A stretch of DNA of 64,000 nt from Nioella sp965215655 (GCF_965215655.1 NZ_OZ244111.1:3162001-3226000); one strand, 5' to 3'. Numbered from the stretch's first letter, positions 1-8,771 are shown. The notes: generated by a model from the sequence alone, not told the origin. Numbers and translations: made by a program.

Positions 1-333
1 GCCAAGCAGGAAATGCCCGGTATGGATCGAGATCAGCGCAATCGGCAGATAGGTCAGCGGATTGCCGATGAAGGTCGCCAGCAGCGCGGCCAGGATGTTT
101 CCGCGCATGAGCCGGGCAATCAAAGCCGCAATGATGAAATGCAGGCCGAAGAACGGGGTGAATACCGTAAACGCCCCGGCAAACACGCCGCGCGCGATGG
201 TCTCGGGGGTGCCGGGCAGGCGGTGAAGGCGATACTTGATATACTGGATGGCCCGGCCCCACCCGCCCCGCGGGTAGAACCAGTGCGCGACCACTGTCAT
301 CCAGTGGCGGGAATCTCTGCGCTTGAACACCAT
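1..333 (-). CDS. DUF2062 domain membrane protein (3' end outside window)
   Basis: The first 111 codons of a gene running off the left edge. The translation has a basic N-terminus, then a hydrophobic segment with the pattern GVFAGAFTVFTPFFGLH and a following GNPLTYLPI, which is typical of the DUF2062 family of small inner-membrane proteins. An ATG is preceded by GGAGG about 10 nt upstream; a GTG directly after it is an alternative start. It lies 31 nt downstream of rsh on the same strand, an arrangement common in Rhodobacteraceae, so it is probably cotranscribed with it. The function of the family is unknown. Confidence 0.8.
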   Translation of the reverse strand, partial: MVFKRRDSRHWMTVVAHWFYPRGGWGRAIQYIKYRLHRLPGTPETIARGVFAGAFTVFTPFFGLHFIIAALIARLMRGNILAALLATFIGNPLTYLPIALISIHTGHFLLG

Positions 334-364
334 GGGGTGTTCGCCCTCCAAAGCTCTTCCCGCG

Positions 365-2485
365 TCAGGGCCGCCGGTCCAGGTTCCGGAAGCGCTCCAA
401 CGTGGCAACATCACTGTCGGCCTCAACGGCCATCATCACGGCGTGCAAATGCTCGGCGTCTCTTACTTCTATATCGATAAGGAGGCGGAAAAAGTCCGGT
501 TTCCTGTCAATGAAGTGCAAGTCCGAGATATTGGCGTTCTGTTCGCCGATCAATGTGCAGATTCGCCCCAGGACACCCTGATCGTTGCTGATCGTGACAT
601 TGATGGTGACGTTGTGAACGGCAGCGTGGCGGCCTTCGGTCCAGTGCACATCCATCCAGTTGTCGGCCATGGCGTCGAGATCGGCCAAGGCCGGGCAGTC
701 AATTGCGTGCAGAATCGGCCCCCGGCCCTTGTAGGGCACGCCCACGATCCGTTCCCCTGGTACCGGCTGGCAGCACTGGGCCCGGTTCATCTCGGCCCCG
801 CTTGGCAGGCCGATCACCGGGCGACCGACGGTTTCTTGCGACTCCGGCTTGCCCACCAGTTCGGGGTAGAGCTTGGCCACCACCTCGCGCGCCGACAGCT
901 CCGCAGCCCCGATTCGGGCCAGAACCTCGTCGGCACTGGCGATGTGCATGGTCTTCGCAGCGGTTTCGAGCGCCTTGTCCGTGGCCTTCTTGCCCACATG
1001 CTCGAACGCCACGCGCGCCAGTTCCTGCCCAAGCCGGATATAGCGGCCCCGGTCCTCTTCGCGCAGCAACCGCCGGATCGCGGCCTTGGCGCGGCCCGTG
1101 GTCACGATGTCGATCCATGTGGCCTGCGGGCTCTGGCCTTCGGCGGTCATGATCTCGACGGACTGGCCGTTCTTCAACCGGGTCCAGAGCGGCACCCGAA
1201 TGCCATCGACCTTGGCCCCCACGCAGCTATGGCCGATTCGTGTGTGGATCGCGTAGGCGAAATCCAGCGGCGTCGCGCCCTTGGGCAGCTTCACCACATC
1301 GCCCTTGGGCGTAAAGCAGAAGACCTGGTCGGAATACATCTCCAGCTTCACATGTTCGAGGAACTCGTCATGATCCTCGGCCATCTCGAAGCGTTCGGTC
1401 AGCCCGGCCAGCCATTTCGCGGGATCGACGGCAAAGGGGTTTTCGGCCCGCACCCCATCCTTGTAGGACCAATGCGCCGCAACCCCCGCCTCAGCCACCT
1501 CGTGCATCTGGCGGGTGCGGATCTGCACCTCGACCCGCTTGCCGTCGCGGCCTGACACCGTGGTGTGGATCGAGCGATAGCCGTTCGATTTGGGTTGGCT
1601 GATATAGTCCTTGAACCGCCCCGGCACCGCGCGCCAGCGCTGATGGATCGCGCCAAGCACGCGGTAGCAATCATCCTCGCTATTGGTGATCACGCGGAAC
1701 CCGTAGATGTCGGACAGACGCGAGAAGGCGAGGTCCTTCTCCTGCATCTTGCGCCAGATCGAGAAGGGCTTCTTCGCCCGCCCCAGCACATCGCCGGTGA
1801 CACCGTGCTTTTCCATCTCCAGCTCGATATCGTCGGTAATCTTGGGGATGACGTTGCCCGATTCCTTCTGCAACGTCACGAAGCGGCGCATGATCGACTT
1901 GCGCGCATCCGGGTTCAGAACGGCGAAGGACAGGTCCTCCAGCTCGTCCCGCATCCACTGCATCCCCATGCGGCCCGCAAGCGGCGCATAGATATCCATC
2001 GTCTCGCGCGCCTTCTGCGCCTGCTTCTCGGGGCGCATATGCTTGATGGTGCGCATATTGTGCAGCCGGTCGGCAAGCTTCACCAGAATGACCCGCAGAT
2101 CCTTGGACATGGCCATGAACAGCTTGCGGAAGTTCTCGGCCTGCTTGGTCTCGCGGCTGGAAAGCTCCAGATTGGTCAGCTTGGTGACACCATCGACCAG
2201 TTCCGCCACATCCGCGCCGAACCGACCGGCGATCTCGCCATAGGTGCCCTTGGTGTCCTCGATCGTGTCATGCAGCAGCGCGGTGGCGATGGTGGCGTCG
2301 TCAAGACGCTGCTCGGTCAGGATCGCGGCCACCTCGACCGGGTGCGTGAAATAGGGCTCACCCGACCGGCGATACTGCCCCTCATGCATGTCCTTGGCAT
2401 AGGCATAGGCCCCGCGCAGCAGGGCCTCGTTGCATTTCGGGTTGTAGTTGCGGACCAGGCTCAGAAGGTCTTCGACGTCGATCAT
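365..2485 (-). CDS. rsh: Bifunctional (p)ppGpp synthetase/hydrolase, RelA/SpoT homolog
   Basis: A 706-residue long RSH protein that makes and degrades the alarmone (p)ppGpp. The N-terminal HD hydrolase domain keeps HDTIED (residues 72-77) and an upstream HP pair, so hydrolysis should be intact. The synthetase domain shows YGFRVI and the KSNGYRSIHT motif near residue 300. A TGS domain (about 390-445, LPKGATPLDFAYAIHT) and a C-terminal ACT domain follow. Intact HD and synthetase motifs argue for a bifunctional Rel/Spo enzyme rather than a RelA with a dead hydrolase. It starts 25 nt after rpoZ, consistent with an rpoZ-rsh operon as in many bacteria. Confidence 0.97.
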   Translation of the reverse strand: MIDVEDLLSLVRNYNPKCNEALLRGAYAYAKDMHEGQYRRSGEPYFTHPVEVAAILTEQRLDDATIATALLHDTIEDTKGTYGEIAGRFGADVAELVDGVTKLTNLELSSRETKQAENFRKLFMAMSKDLRVILVKLADRLHNMRTIKHMRPEKQAQKARETMDIYAPLAGRMGMQWMRDELEDLSFAVLNPDARKSIMRRFVTLQKESGNVIPKITDDIELEMEKHGVTGDVLGRAKKPFSIWRKMQEKDLAFSRLSDIYGFRVITNSEDDCYRVLGAIHQRWRAVPGRFKDYISQPKSNGYRSIHTTVSGRDGKRVEVQIRTRQMHEVAEAGVAAHWSYKDGVRAENPFAVDPAKWLAGLTERFEMAEDHDEFLEHVKLEMYSDQVFCFTPKGDVVKLPKGATPLDFAYAIHTRIGHSCVGAKVDGIRVPLWTRLKNGQSVEIMTAEGQSPQATWIDIVTTGRAKAAIRRLLREEDRGRYIRLGQELARVAFEHVGKKATDKALETAAKTMHIASADEVLARIGAAELSAREVVAKLYPELVGKPESQETVGRPVIGLPSGAEMNRAQCCQPVPGERIVGVPYKGRGPILHAIDCPALADLDAMADNWMDVHWTEGRHAAVHNVTINVTISNDQGVLGRICTLIGEQNANISDLHFIDRKPDFFRLLIDIEVRDAEHLHAVMMAVEADSDVATLERFRNLDRRP

Positions 2486-2510
2486 GCCTGTCCTGTTCCG
2501 ATCAGAAGCC

Positions 2511-2864
2511 TCAGCGCTGGCCTTGCGCTTCCATCAGTTGCCGCAGCATCTGCTCTTCCGACATGTCGTCGGCGGCGGGGCGGTCGGCTTCGACACCCTG
2601 AAGCAGGGCCATCGCGTCCTCTTCCGGCTCATCGACCTCGATCTGGGTCTGGTTCGACTCGATCAGGCGCTCGCGCAGGTCATCGGCCAGCTGGGTTTCC
2701 TCGGCGATCTCGCGCAGGGACACGACCGGGTTCTTGTCGTTGTCACGATCCACGGTGATCGGGCTGCCAGCCGAGATTTCGCGCGCCCGGTGGGCGGCAA
2801 GCATCACCAGTTCGAACCGGTTCGGAACCTTGTCAACGCAGTCTTCAACCGTCACGCGGGCCAT
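2511..2864 (-). CDS. rpoZ: DNA-directed RNA polymerase subunit omega
   Basis: A 117-residue omega subunit that helps assemble beta-prime in RNA polymerase. It begins MARVTVEDCVDKVPNRFELV and contains the conserved VMLAAHRAREI and PVVSLREIAE segments; an acidic C-terminal tail follows. The chosen ATG has GGAGA 7 nt upstream; an in-frame upstream extension lacks coding character. The gene lies between folK and rsh on the same strand. In RSH-containing bacteria omega forms part of a ppGpp-binding site on RNA polymerase, which makes the rsh neighbour functionally relevant. Confidence 0.96.
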   Translation of the reverse strand: MARVTVEDCVDKVPNRFELVMLAAHRAREISAGSPITVDRDNDKNPVVSLREIAEETQLADDLRERLIESNQTQIEVDEPEEDAMALLQGVEADRPAADDMSEEQMLRQLMEAQGQR

Positions 2865-2911
2865 ATCATTCTCCGGAATGTGTTGCAGGAGGGGGGGCGC
2901 AAGGTCCCTAC

Positions 2912-3550
2912 TTATCCACCGCTCCCCGGAAAGACAAGGCCCCAATCCCCTTCAATCGGGCGGATTTCAGCCAGTTCCGCGGGCGACAGGGCCGAGAGCA
3001 TCTCGGTCACCGTCTCGCCTGTCAGCGGATGCCGCCAGTCGGGGGCAATATCTGCCATCGGAACCAGAACGAACCCCCGCTCCTGCAATCGCGGATGGGG
3101 CAGGATCAGACGGTCAGGCGCGCGGGTCGCAGCCTGTTCAAGCGGCAGATTGCGCCATTCGGTCTGGGTCGTCGCATCGGGGCGGACGCAATCACCGAAC
3201 GCCACAAGATCGAGATCCAACACCCGCGCTTCCCAACGGTGGGTGCGGGTGCGGCCTGCCTCCGCCTCGACCCGGTGCAGTAGCGCCAGCAGTGCTTCGG
3301 GCGTCCCCGACCAGTCGATGGAGAACGCCGCATTAACGAAATCCGGCCCTGATCCGGCGGGGAAAGCCGGGGTCCGGTAGAATCGCGACACCAGCGGATT
3401 CCCACCCGCCAGCCGCGCCACATCAGAAATCGCTTTGGAAACTATACCTTCGGATATATTGTCCATATCCGATAGGTTAGAACCCGCCGCAATTACGGCG
3501 TTTGTGAAAGAAATGTTACGGTCTGGTCGTTGCAAAGCGCGCCCGATCAC
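2912..3550 (-). CDS. folK: 2-amino-4-hydroxy-6-hydroxymethyldihydropteridine diphosphokinase
   Basis: Transfers pyrophosphate from ATP to the pterin in folate biosynthesis. The HPPK signature HRWEARVLDLDLV (R-x2-R-x2-D-x-D type) and the RGFVLVPMADIAP segment near the C-terminus are intact, and the N-terminus carries VIAAGSNLSD, corresponding to the usual ALGSNLG. No ATG fits the N-terminus: the longest reading starts with GTG and has only a weak GAG-containing upstream sequence, so the exact start is uncertain. At about 212 residues it is slightly longer than typical HPPKs. It is divergent from the NYN gene and upstream of rpoZ. Confidence 0.9.
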   Translation of the reverse strand: MIGRALQRPDRNISFTNAVIAAGSNLSDMDNISEGIVSKAISDVARLAGGNPLVSRFYRTPAFPAGSGPDFVNAAFSIDWSGTPEALLALLHRVEAEAGRTRTHRWEARVLDLDLVAFGDCVRPDATTQTEWRNLPLEQAATRAPDRLILPHPRLQERGFVLVPMADIAPDWRHPLTGETVTEMLSALSPAELAEIRPIEGDWGLVFPGSGG

Positions 3551-3645
3551 TTATTCTCGACGTTCATTGTTGATCGTGATTCAGGCCATTTCATTTCACA
3601 TACACCGGTCGCGGTCGACGATTATCACTCACGGGACCAGAAATC

Positions 3646-4221
3646 ATGTTTTATCGGGACGAACGGTTGGCGCTCTTCATTGATGGCTCCAACCTGTACG
3701 CAGCGGCAAAGGCGCTCGCCTTTGACATTGACTACAAACTTCTCAGACAGGAGTTCATGCAGCGGGGCAAACTGCTCCGGGCCTTCTACTACACCGCGCT
3801 TCTGGAGAATGACGACTACTCTCCGATCCGGCCGCTGGTGGACTGGCTGCATTACAATGGCTTCACGATGGTGACCAAACCGGCGAAGGAATTCGTGGAC
3901 AGTCAGGGCCGCCGCAAGGTCAAGGGCAACATGGATATCGAACTGACAGTCGATGCCATGGAGATTGCCCCCCATGTCGATCACATCGTGCTGTTCTCCG
4001 GCGATGGCGACTTCCGCCCGCTGGTCGAGGCGCTACAGCGCAAGGGCGTCCGGGTGTCGGTCGTGTCCACGATTCGCAGCCAGCCGCCGATGATCGCCGA
4101 CGATCTGCGCCGCCAGGCGGACAATTTCATCGAACTGGATGAGCTCAAAGAGGTCGTCGGCCGCCCGCCGCGCGAGCCGCGGATAACCGAGCGGTCCGAC
4201 TACGAGACCGCCGACAACTGA
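3646..4221 (+). CDS. NYN domain protein, LabA/DUF88 family (putative RNase)
   Basis: A 191-residue PIN-like NYN-domain protein. ALFIDGSNLY (residues 9-18) gives the first acidic metal ligand, GNMDIELTVDAM the middle acidic residues, and FSGDGDFRPLVE the third acidic cluster; VSVVS and LRRQADNFIEL complete the fold. The acidic residues of the nuclease site are present, so RNase activity is plausible but unproven. It is transcribed alone, divergent from folK, and is followed directly by an intrinsic terminator. The ATG shows only a weak ribosome binding site, but the protein starts exactly as the family usually does. Confidence 0.9.
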   Translation: MFYRDERLALFIDGSNLYAAAKALAFDIDYKLLRQEFMQRGKLLRAFYYTALLENDDYSPIRPLVDWLHYNGFTMVTKPAKEFVDSQGRRKVKGNMDIELTVDAMEIAPHVDHIVLFSGDGDFRPLVEALQRKGVRVSVVSTIRSQPPMIADDLRRQADNFIELDELKEVVGRPPREPRITERSDYETADN

Positions 4222-4232
4222 TCGGTCAGAGA

Positions 4233-4258
4233 CCCCGGCCATCGCGCCGGGGTTTTTT
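4233..4258 (+). terminator. Intrinsic terminator after the NYN gene
   Basis: A 7-bp perfect GC stem (CCCCGGC / GCCGGGG) with a 6-nt loop is followed by six T residues, 11 nt after the stop codon. It separates the NYN gene from the convergent methyltransferase gene. Confidence 0.93.
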
Positions 4259-4281
4259 CTTTGTCGGGGTCTGGCACGCGG

Positions 4282-4920
4282 TCAGCCCGTGCCGACCCGC
4301 TTCTGAAAGACGGTGTACTGAAACCGCTGCTCCGCCCCGCTTGGGGTGGTGTGGGCAAAGCGGCCGGTCTCCTTGACGTCGAACTGTCCTGGCAACAGCC
4401 GCTCGATCTCCGCCACCAGATCCTCGGGCGCATAGCGTTTAACCGGCAGGCCCGAGCATTTTTCCGGCCCGTCATCGGCAAAACTCATCAGGATCGCGGT
4501 TCCCCCCGGCGCCAAGGCGGAACTCAGGGCCCGCGCATAGGCGGCCCGGTCGCCCGCATCGGTCAAGAAATGGAACACCGCCCGGTCATGCCACAGGTCA
4601 TAGAGACGTGCGGGCTGCCAATGCGTGACATCAGCCACCTGCCAATCCACCGGCGCGGCCCTGTCGCCAAGCCGCGCGCGCGACCGAGCCAGCGCCTCGG
4701 CAGAGAGGTCCAGCACCGTGATATCCTCGTAGCCTGCCTCAAGCAGCGCATCGGGCATGCGCGACGCCCCGCCACCCACGTCGATCACCGACGCGTCCGG
4801 TCCCGCCGCCTGCCCGATCAGCCTTAGCGACAGGGCGGGCGCAGCCTCGAACCAGCTCAGGTTTTCCGGCTCCGCCCCTCTATAGCGATTGTCCCAATGG
4901 GTGGTTCTGTTATCGGTCAT
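4282..4920 (-). CDS. Class I SAM-dependent methyltransferase
   Basis: A 212-residue protein starting MTDNRTTHWDNRY with a GGAGAAGGAG ribosome binding site. Motif I is SVIDVGGGASRMPDALL (SAM binding), followed by ITVLDLS (acidic end of strand 2) and later YDLWHDRAVFHFLTD and LAPGGTAILMSF. The WHDRAVFHFL segment resembles tellurite/thiol methyltransferase-like and UbiE-like small-molecule methyltransferases; the substrate cannot be read from sequence. It is monocistronic between a terminator and a cytochrome c gene. Confidence 0.85.
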   Translation of the reverse strand: MTDNRTTHWDNRYRGAEPENLSWFEAAPALSLRLIGQAAGPDASVIDVGGGASRMPDALLEAGYEDITVLDLSAEALARSRARLGDRAAPVDWQVADVTHWQPARLYDLWHDRAVFHFLTDAGDRAAYARALSSALAPGGTAILMSFADDGPEKCSGLPVKRYAPEDLVAEIERLLPGQFDVKETGRFAHTTPSGAEQRFQYTVFQKRVGTG

Positions 4921-4998
4921 CTGACGCGCGCTCCTTCTCCGGTCGGGCAAGTATAGCACGGGCAGACGCACCCGTTCTGTGACCCTGTCACAAAGCCC

Positions 4999-5466
4999 CT
5001 AGCCCCCCGCCTGCGCATTGATCCCATCATGGATTTCGATCACTCGTTCGGGCCAGGTGCTTTTGATATAGGCCAGCACATCGAGGATCTCCTGTTCGCT
5101 CAGCACCTCGCCGAACCCCATCATGTTGCTGCGGTAATCACCGCCAATCAGAGCCTCGGTGCCGTGGGTGGTGATGGCAATCAGCACCTCGTCGGGATGG
5201 TGCCAGGTGTGGCCGGTTTCGTCATGGGGCGGGGCGGGCAGATAGCCGTCCGCATCCCGCACCCGCCAATCCACGCCGTCTTGCCCCGACAGGTCAGCCC
5301 CGTGGCAGCTCGCACAGGTTTCGGCATAGATCGCTTCACCGCGCGCCACAGCGTCCGGGTGATCAAAGGGCAACAGGCCGGGGCCGTCGTCATGGCTGGC
5401 CCACACCGCAGCCCCTGCCATGGTGGCGAGGCCTGCGGCAGCAGCAAGAAGGGTGACAGGTTTCAA
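4999..5466 (-). CDS. Secreted monoheme c-type cytochrome
   Basis: A class I cytochrome c of about 155 residues. A Sec signal peptide (KPVTLLAAAAGLATMAGAAVWA) precedes one heme-binding site CASCH, and MMGFGEVLSEQEILDVLAYI supplies a likely axial Met and the C-terminal helix. I chose a TTG start because AAGGA lies 8 nt upstream and it places the signal peptide at the N-terminus; longer in-frame versions would put about 22 polar residues in front of it. It should be periplasmic and carry electrons, with an unknown partner. Confidence 0.87.
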   Translation of the reverse strand: MKPVTLLAAAAGLATMAGAAVWASHDDGPGLLPFDHPDAVARGEAIYAETCASCHGADLSGQDGVDWRVRDADGYLPAPPHDETGHTWHHPDEVLIAITTHGTEALIGGDYRSNMMGFGEVLSEQEILDVLAYIKSTWPERVIEIHDGINAQAGG

Positions 5467-5569
5467 GGGGTTGGTCCTTTTTCTTTCAGTCTGGTGAAGC
5501 CAATTTCGCGGCTTCCCCCGCTGGAAGGTCAAGTCACCGGATCGTGAGCGGAACCCTCCGCTTGATGCG

Positions 5570-5932
5570 CTAGCCCCTTCGGGCGGCGATCATGCGCACA
5601 ACAAGTGCGCCAATGGCCGCCCAAGCGGTCACGACCGCTGGCCAGATCAGCGGAAAGGCCGGGTCGATCACCTTGTGCGGCCCGAAAGAGACCAGCGACA
5701 GCAGGATCGCCAGCACCGTCAGGCCCCGCCCGGCCCGGCTTTCCACGGGACCGGTCATCATCGCCGCCGCAAGGGCCGAGACGGTTGCGGCAAAGAACGG
5801 GGCCAGCCCGAACAGCGGTATCTGCGCCGGCGGATGCGGGGCAACGCCGGCCAGAAGCGTGGCCAGCATGAACAGGTGAAGAATGATCAGAACGGCCAGC
5901 GCCGCCTGAGAGGAACGGGAAGATTGGGTCAT
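5570..5932 (-). CDS. Small four-helix membrane protein under TetR control
   Basis: A 120-residue hydrophobic protein with about four predicted membrane segments, for example ALAVLIILHLFMLATLLAG and LTVLAILLSLVSFGP. No family could be named. A good AAGGAG ribosome binding site precedes the ATG. It is divergently transcribed from a TetR-type regulator, and the shared intergenic region carries a strong palindromic operator. It is therefore probably the main target of that regulator, perhaps in efflux or envelope stress. Confidence 0.75.
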   Translation of the reverse strand: MTQSSRSSQAALAVLIILHLFMLATLLAGVAPHPPAQIPLFGLAPFFAATVSALAAAMMTGPVESRAGRGLTVLAILLSLVSFGPHKVIDPAFPLIWPAVVTAWAAIGALVVRMIAARRG

Positions 5933-5953
5933 GATATCTCCTTGGCGTATTTT

Positions 5954-6000
5954 GAATTACGGTTATTGACGCAATCCGTAATTCGAATTACGGTATCCGT
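5954..6000. promoter_or_regulatory. TetR-type operator between divergent genes
   Basis: The core is a perfect 18-bp palindrome, CCGTAATTCGAATTACGG (5976-5993). An additional identical half-site GAATTACGG lies at 5954-5962, and a short ACGG-TAT-CCGT repeat at 5990-6000. A possible -35 TTGACG (5966-5971) and -10 TACGGT (5989-5994) for the regulator gene, with a 17-nt spacer, would put the palindrome inside its promoter, which suggests autorepression. Confidence 0.75.
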
Positions 6001-6019
6001 CAACAGCAAAGGACAAGAC

Positions 6020-6610
6020 ATGCGGGAAGACGCACGGGAAGCTCGGGCCAAGCAGATCGAAGACGCTGCCTATCGTGTCCTCGACGCCAAGGGTTTCGAA
6101 GGGTTGTCGATGCTGGCTGTGGCGAAAGAGGCCAAGGCCTCGAACGAAACGCTCTATCGCTGGTATGGCGACAAGACCGGGCTGTTTGCCGCGCTGATCA
6201 CCCGCAATACGGAGATTGTCCGAACCGTGATGGAAGAAACCCGGTCCGATGATCCGATCCTTGAGCTTTCCAGCCTCGGCCCGGCGCTTCTGACGATGCT
6301 GACCAGCCCGCGCGCCGTCGCGCTGAACCGGGCGGCTGCGGCTGACAAGACCGGAACGCTTGGCCAGACGCTCGGCAAGGTCGGACGAGAGCGGGTCTTT
6401 CCCTGGATCATCGGCGTCATGGACCGCGCCTGCGCCGCCGGGCAACTGGCGGGCAGCCCCGGCGATATCGCCGAAACCTACCTGTCGCTTCTGGTGGGTG
6501 ACTGGCAGGTGCGCCGGGTCACCGGGGCAATGCCGCCGCCATCAGCGGGCCAGATCGACGCACGCGCCAAGGTCGCTCTGACACGGCTGACAACACTGTT
6601 CCAGGGGTAG
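6020..6610 (+). CDS. TetR/AcrR family transcriptional regulator
   Basis: A 196-residue repressor-like protein. The N-terminal helix-turn-helix is recognisable (IEDAAYRVLDAKGFEGLSML, AVAKEAKASNETLYRWYGDK, then GLFAALI), and a C-terminal ligand/dimerisation region ends in LPTRLTT-like helices. The ATG has AAGGAC upstream. It is divergent from the small membrane protein and convergent with the peroxiredoxin-like gene. The palindrome upstream of its start makes autoregulation likely. The ligand is unknown. Confidence 0.9.
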   Translation: MREDAREARAKQIEDAAYRVLDAKGFEGLSMLAVAKEAKASNETLYRWYGDKTGLFAALITRNTEIVRTVMEETRSDDPILELSSLGPALLTMLTSPRAVALNRAAAADKTGTLGQTLGKVGRERVFPWIIGVMDRACAAGQLAGSPGDIAETYLSLLVGDWQVRRVTGAMPPPSAGQIDARAKVALTRLTTLFQG

Positions 6611-6621
6611 GCCGGATGCGC

Positions 6622-7161
6622 TCACAGATCCCCGGTATATTCCCCCCGCGCCGGATAGCTGTTGGCGATGGCGAAATCCACCGCGCCAAGCAATTCCCGG
6701 AAATGCGGACGGACAAAGGGCATAGTCTGCACCGACATGTAATAAAGTGTCTGATCCGGGTTGATCAGGAACAGGCCGGGTTCCGCGAACAGGGCCGGTT
6801 CCTCGATGCCAATAGAGGTCGTACCGCGAGAGGTCGAGATGAACAGCCCCCAATCGTCACGCGCTGTGGCAAGCGGCAGATCATAAGCATAGCGCAGCCC
6901 GTGGCCGCCCACTTTCTCCTGCATCGCGCCGGCGCGGTCTTCGCCGTCGGAACTGACGGCCACCGCGCCGACGCCGCGTTCTGCAAACTCCGGCAGCAAT
7001 CGGGTCAGTTCGGTCAGATAGGTCGCGCAGAGCGGGCAATGCAGACCTCGATAGAAACAGATAATGGTCCCGCGCGCATTCGTCTCGGCAGACAGGGTAA
7101 ACCCCACGCCATCGGTGGTGGGCAGGCTCAAATCCGGGGTCTTCTGGCGGGGCATCAGCAT
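6622..7161 (-). CDS. Peroxiredoxin-like (AhpC/TSA family) protein
   Basis: A 179-residue thioredoxin-fold protein. YRGLHCPLC near residue 45 aligns with the FRGxxCP(Y)C motif of AhpC/TSA-like proteins and gives a CxxC pair with a likely peroxidatic first Cys. The order NARGTIICF, LLPEFAERGVGAVAVSSD, GLFLINPDQTLYY matches the family fold. AGGAAAGGAC precedes the ATG; a second ATG two codons later is possible. It probably reduces peroxides or acts as a thiol oxidoreductase in the cytoplasm. Convergent with the TetR gene. Confidence 0.85.
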   Translation of the reverse strand: MLMPRQKTPDLSLPTTDGVGFTLSAETNARGTIICFYRGLHCPLCATYLTELTRLLPEFAERGVGAVAVSSDGEDRAGAMQEKVGGHGLRYAYDLPLATARDDWGLFISTSRGTTSIGIEEPALFAEPGLFLINPDQTLYYMSVQTMPFVRPHFRELLGAVDFAIANSYPARGEYTGDL

Positions 7162-7304
7162 GGGGTTGGTCCTTTCCTATGGTCACGCCTGACCATAACG
7201 GACGATCCCGCCGCCGGGTGCAATCACCTGCCCGGTCACCTTTGCGTGGGCTGGACGCGCCTGCCCCATAGCCTTACCTGTTGGCCCAAGCGAAGGAGCC
7301 ACCG

Positions 7305-8255
7305 ATGACCAAACCGCCCCTCACCCTCTATCTTGCCGCTCCGCGCGGCTTCTGCGCCGGTGTCGACCGGGCGATCAAGATCGTCGAAATGGCAATCGAG
7401 AAATGGGGCGCGCCGGTCTATGTCCGGCATGAGATCGTGCATAACAAATTCGTGGTCGATGACCTGCGGGCCAAGGGCGCGATCTTCGTGGAGGAGCTGG
7501 AGGATTGCCCCGACGACCGCCCGGTAATCTTCTCGGCCCATGGCGTGCCCAAATCCGTGCCCGCGGCTGCGGAAGCCCGCCAGATGGTCTATGTCGATGC
7601 GACCTGTCCACTGGTCAGCAAGGTACATATCGAGGCCGAACGCCACCACGCCAACGGGTTGCAGATGGTCATGATCGGCCATGCCGGCCACCCCGAGACC
7701 ATCGGCACCATGGGCCAGTTGCCCGAGGGCGAGGTGCTGCTAGTGGAAACCGAGGCCGATGTCGCGGGCCTTGCCCCGCGCGATCCCGAAAGGCTCGCCT
7801 TCATCACCCAGACCACCCTGTCGGTCGATGACACCGCGGGCATCGTCGCCGCCCTTCAGGCGCGCTTCCCGTCCATTGTCGGCCCCCACAAGGAAGACAT
7901 CTGCTACGCCACCACCAACCGCCAGGCGGCAGTCAAGGTCATCGCGCCCAAGGCCGATGCGATCCTTGTGGTGGGGGCGCCCAATTCCTCCAACTCCCGC
8001 AGGCTGGTCGAGGTCGGGGCGAAAGCGGGGTGTTCCTATTCCCAGCTTGTCCAGCGGGCCGAAAACATCGACTGGCGCGCGCTGGAGGGGATCGGGTCCG
8101 TCGGCGTCACCGCCGGGGCCTCCGCCCCTGAGATTCTTGTAGAAGAAGTTATCGACGCGTTCCGCGCCCGCTATGACGTGACTGTGGAGCAGGTGGAAAC
8201 CGCCGTCGAGAACGTGGAATTCAAGGTCCCGCGCGTGTTGCGGCAACAGGCCTGA
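7305..8255 (+). CDS. ispH: 4-hydroxy-3-methylbut-2-enyl diphosphate reductase
   Basis: The last enzyme of the MEP isoprenoid pathway, converting HMBPP to IPP and DMAPP with a [4Fe-4S] cluster. The three conserved Cys are seen in GFCAGVDRA, ATCPLVSKVH and ICYATTNRQ, and the substrate-binding SSNSRRLVEV is present. The 316-residue length is normal. The ATG was chosen for its GAAGGAG site and because LYLAAPRGFCAGV then lies at the N-terminus. It heads a plus-strand run of closely spaced genes. Confidence 0.97.
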   Translation: MTKPPLTLYLAAPRGFCAGVDRAIKIVEMAIEKWGAPVYVRHEIVHNKFVVDDLRAKGAIFVEELEDCPDDRPVIFSAHGVPKSVPAAAEARQMVYVDATCPLVSKVHIEAERHHANGLQMVMIGHAGHPETIGTMGQLPEGEVLLVETEADVAGLAPRDPERLAFITQTTLSVDDTAGIVAALQARFPSIVGPHKEDICYATTNRQAAVKVIAPKADAILVVGAPNSSNSRRLVEVGAKAGCSYSQLVQRAENIDWRALEGIGSVGVTAGASAPEILVEEVIDAFRARYDVTVEQVETAVENVEFKVPRVLRQQA

Positions 8256-8258
8256 GCC

Positions 8259-8720
8259 ATGCCCACGCCCTTCGACCCAGAGGATATCCTGCACCTGCCG
8301 CTCATGGCCAATCTCGCCACGCTGGCAGAGGACGGTGCGCCACGGAATGCCCCGGTCTGGTTTCACTGGGAAAACGGCGTGCTCCACATGCTGTCGGACG
8401 AAACCGCAAGCTCCGCCCGGCGCATCACCCGCGACCCCCGCGTGGCCGTGGAAATCGTGCAATATGACAACGCAGGCGGCATCCTGCGCCATCTCGGATT
8501 ACGGGGCCACGCCACGATCAACCCGATGGACCCGGCGCTCTTCCGCCGTCTTCTGGCGCGCTACCTTGGCCCGGATGAGGCCGCGTGGAACCCCTGGTTC
8601 ATCGACAACGTGGCGAAGATAGAGGACCCGTCGGGCCGCCTCATCCGTCTGGTCCCTGACAACATCTTCACCAACGATGTCAGCATCTTTCGCAGCGGGC
8701 CGTCCCTTGCAACGGCGTGA
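8259..8720 (+). CDS. Pyridoxamine 5'-phosphate oxidase-like (PNPOx) family protein
   Basis: A 153-residue split-barrel flavin/F420-type protein. LPLMANLATLAEDGAPRNAPVWFHWENGVLHML is the typical N-terminal half of the family, followed by TRDPRVAVEIVQYDN and a later RLIRLVPDNIF strand. Such proteins are FMN- or heme-binding oxidoreductases; this one lacks features that would define a substrate. It starts 3 nt after the ispH stop codon, so translational coupling is likely. Confidence 0.8.
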   Translation: MPTPFDPEDILHLPLMANLATLAEDGAPRNAPVWFHWENGVLHMLSDETASSARRITRDPRVAVEIVQYDNAGGILRHLGLRGHATINPMDPALFRRLLARYLGPDEAAWNPWFIDNVAKIEDPSGRLIRLVPDNIFTNDVSIFRSGPSLATA

Positions 8721-8771
8721 ACCGCCCCTTCAAGGCCCCCCGCGATGCCGACAGGACAGGGAGGGACAGTC

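Noticed and set aside
323..1555. Long open frame on the plus strand opposite rsh
   Set aside because: It lies entirely antisense to a clearly conserved RSH gene and has no recognisable domain; long antisense frames are expected in GC-rich DNA.
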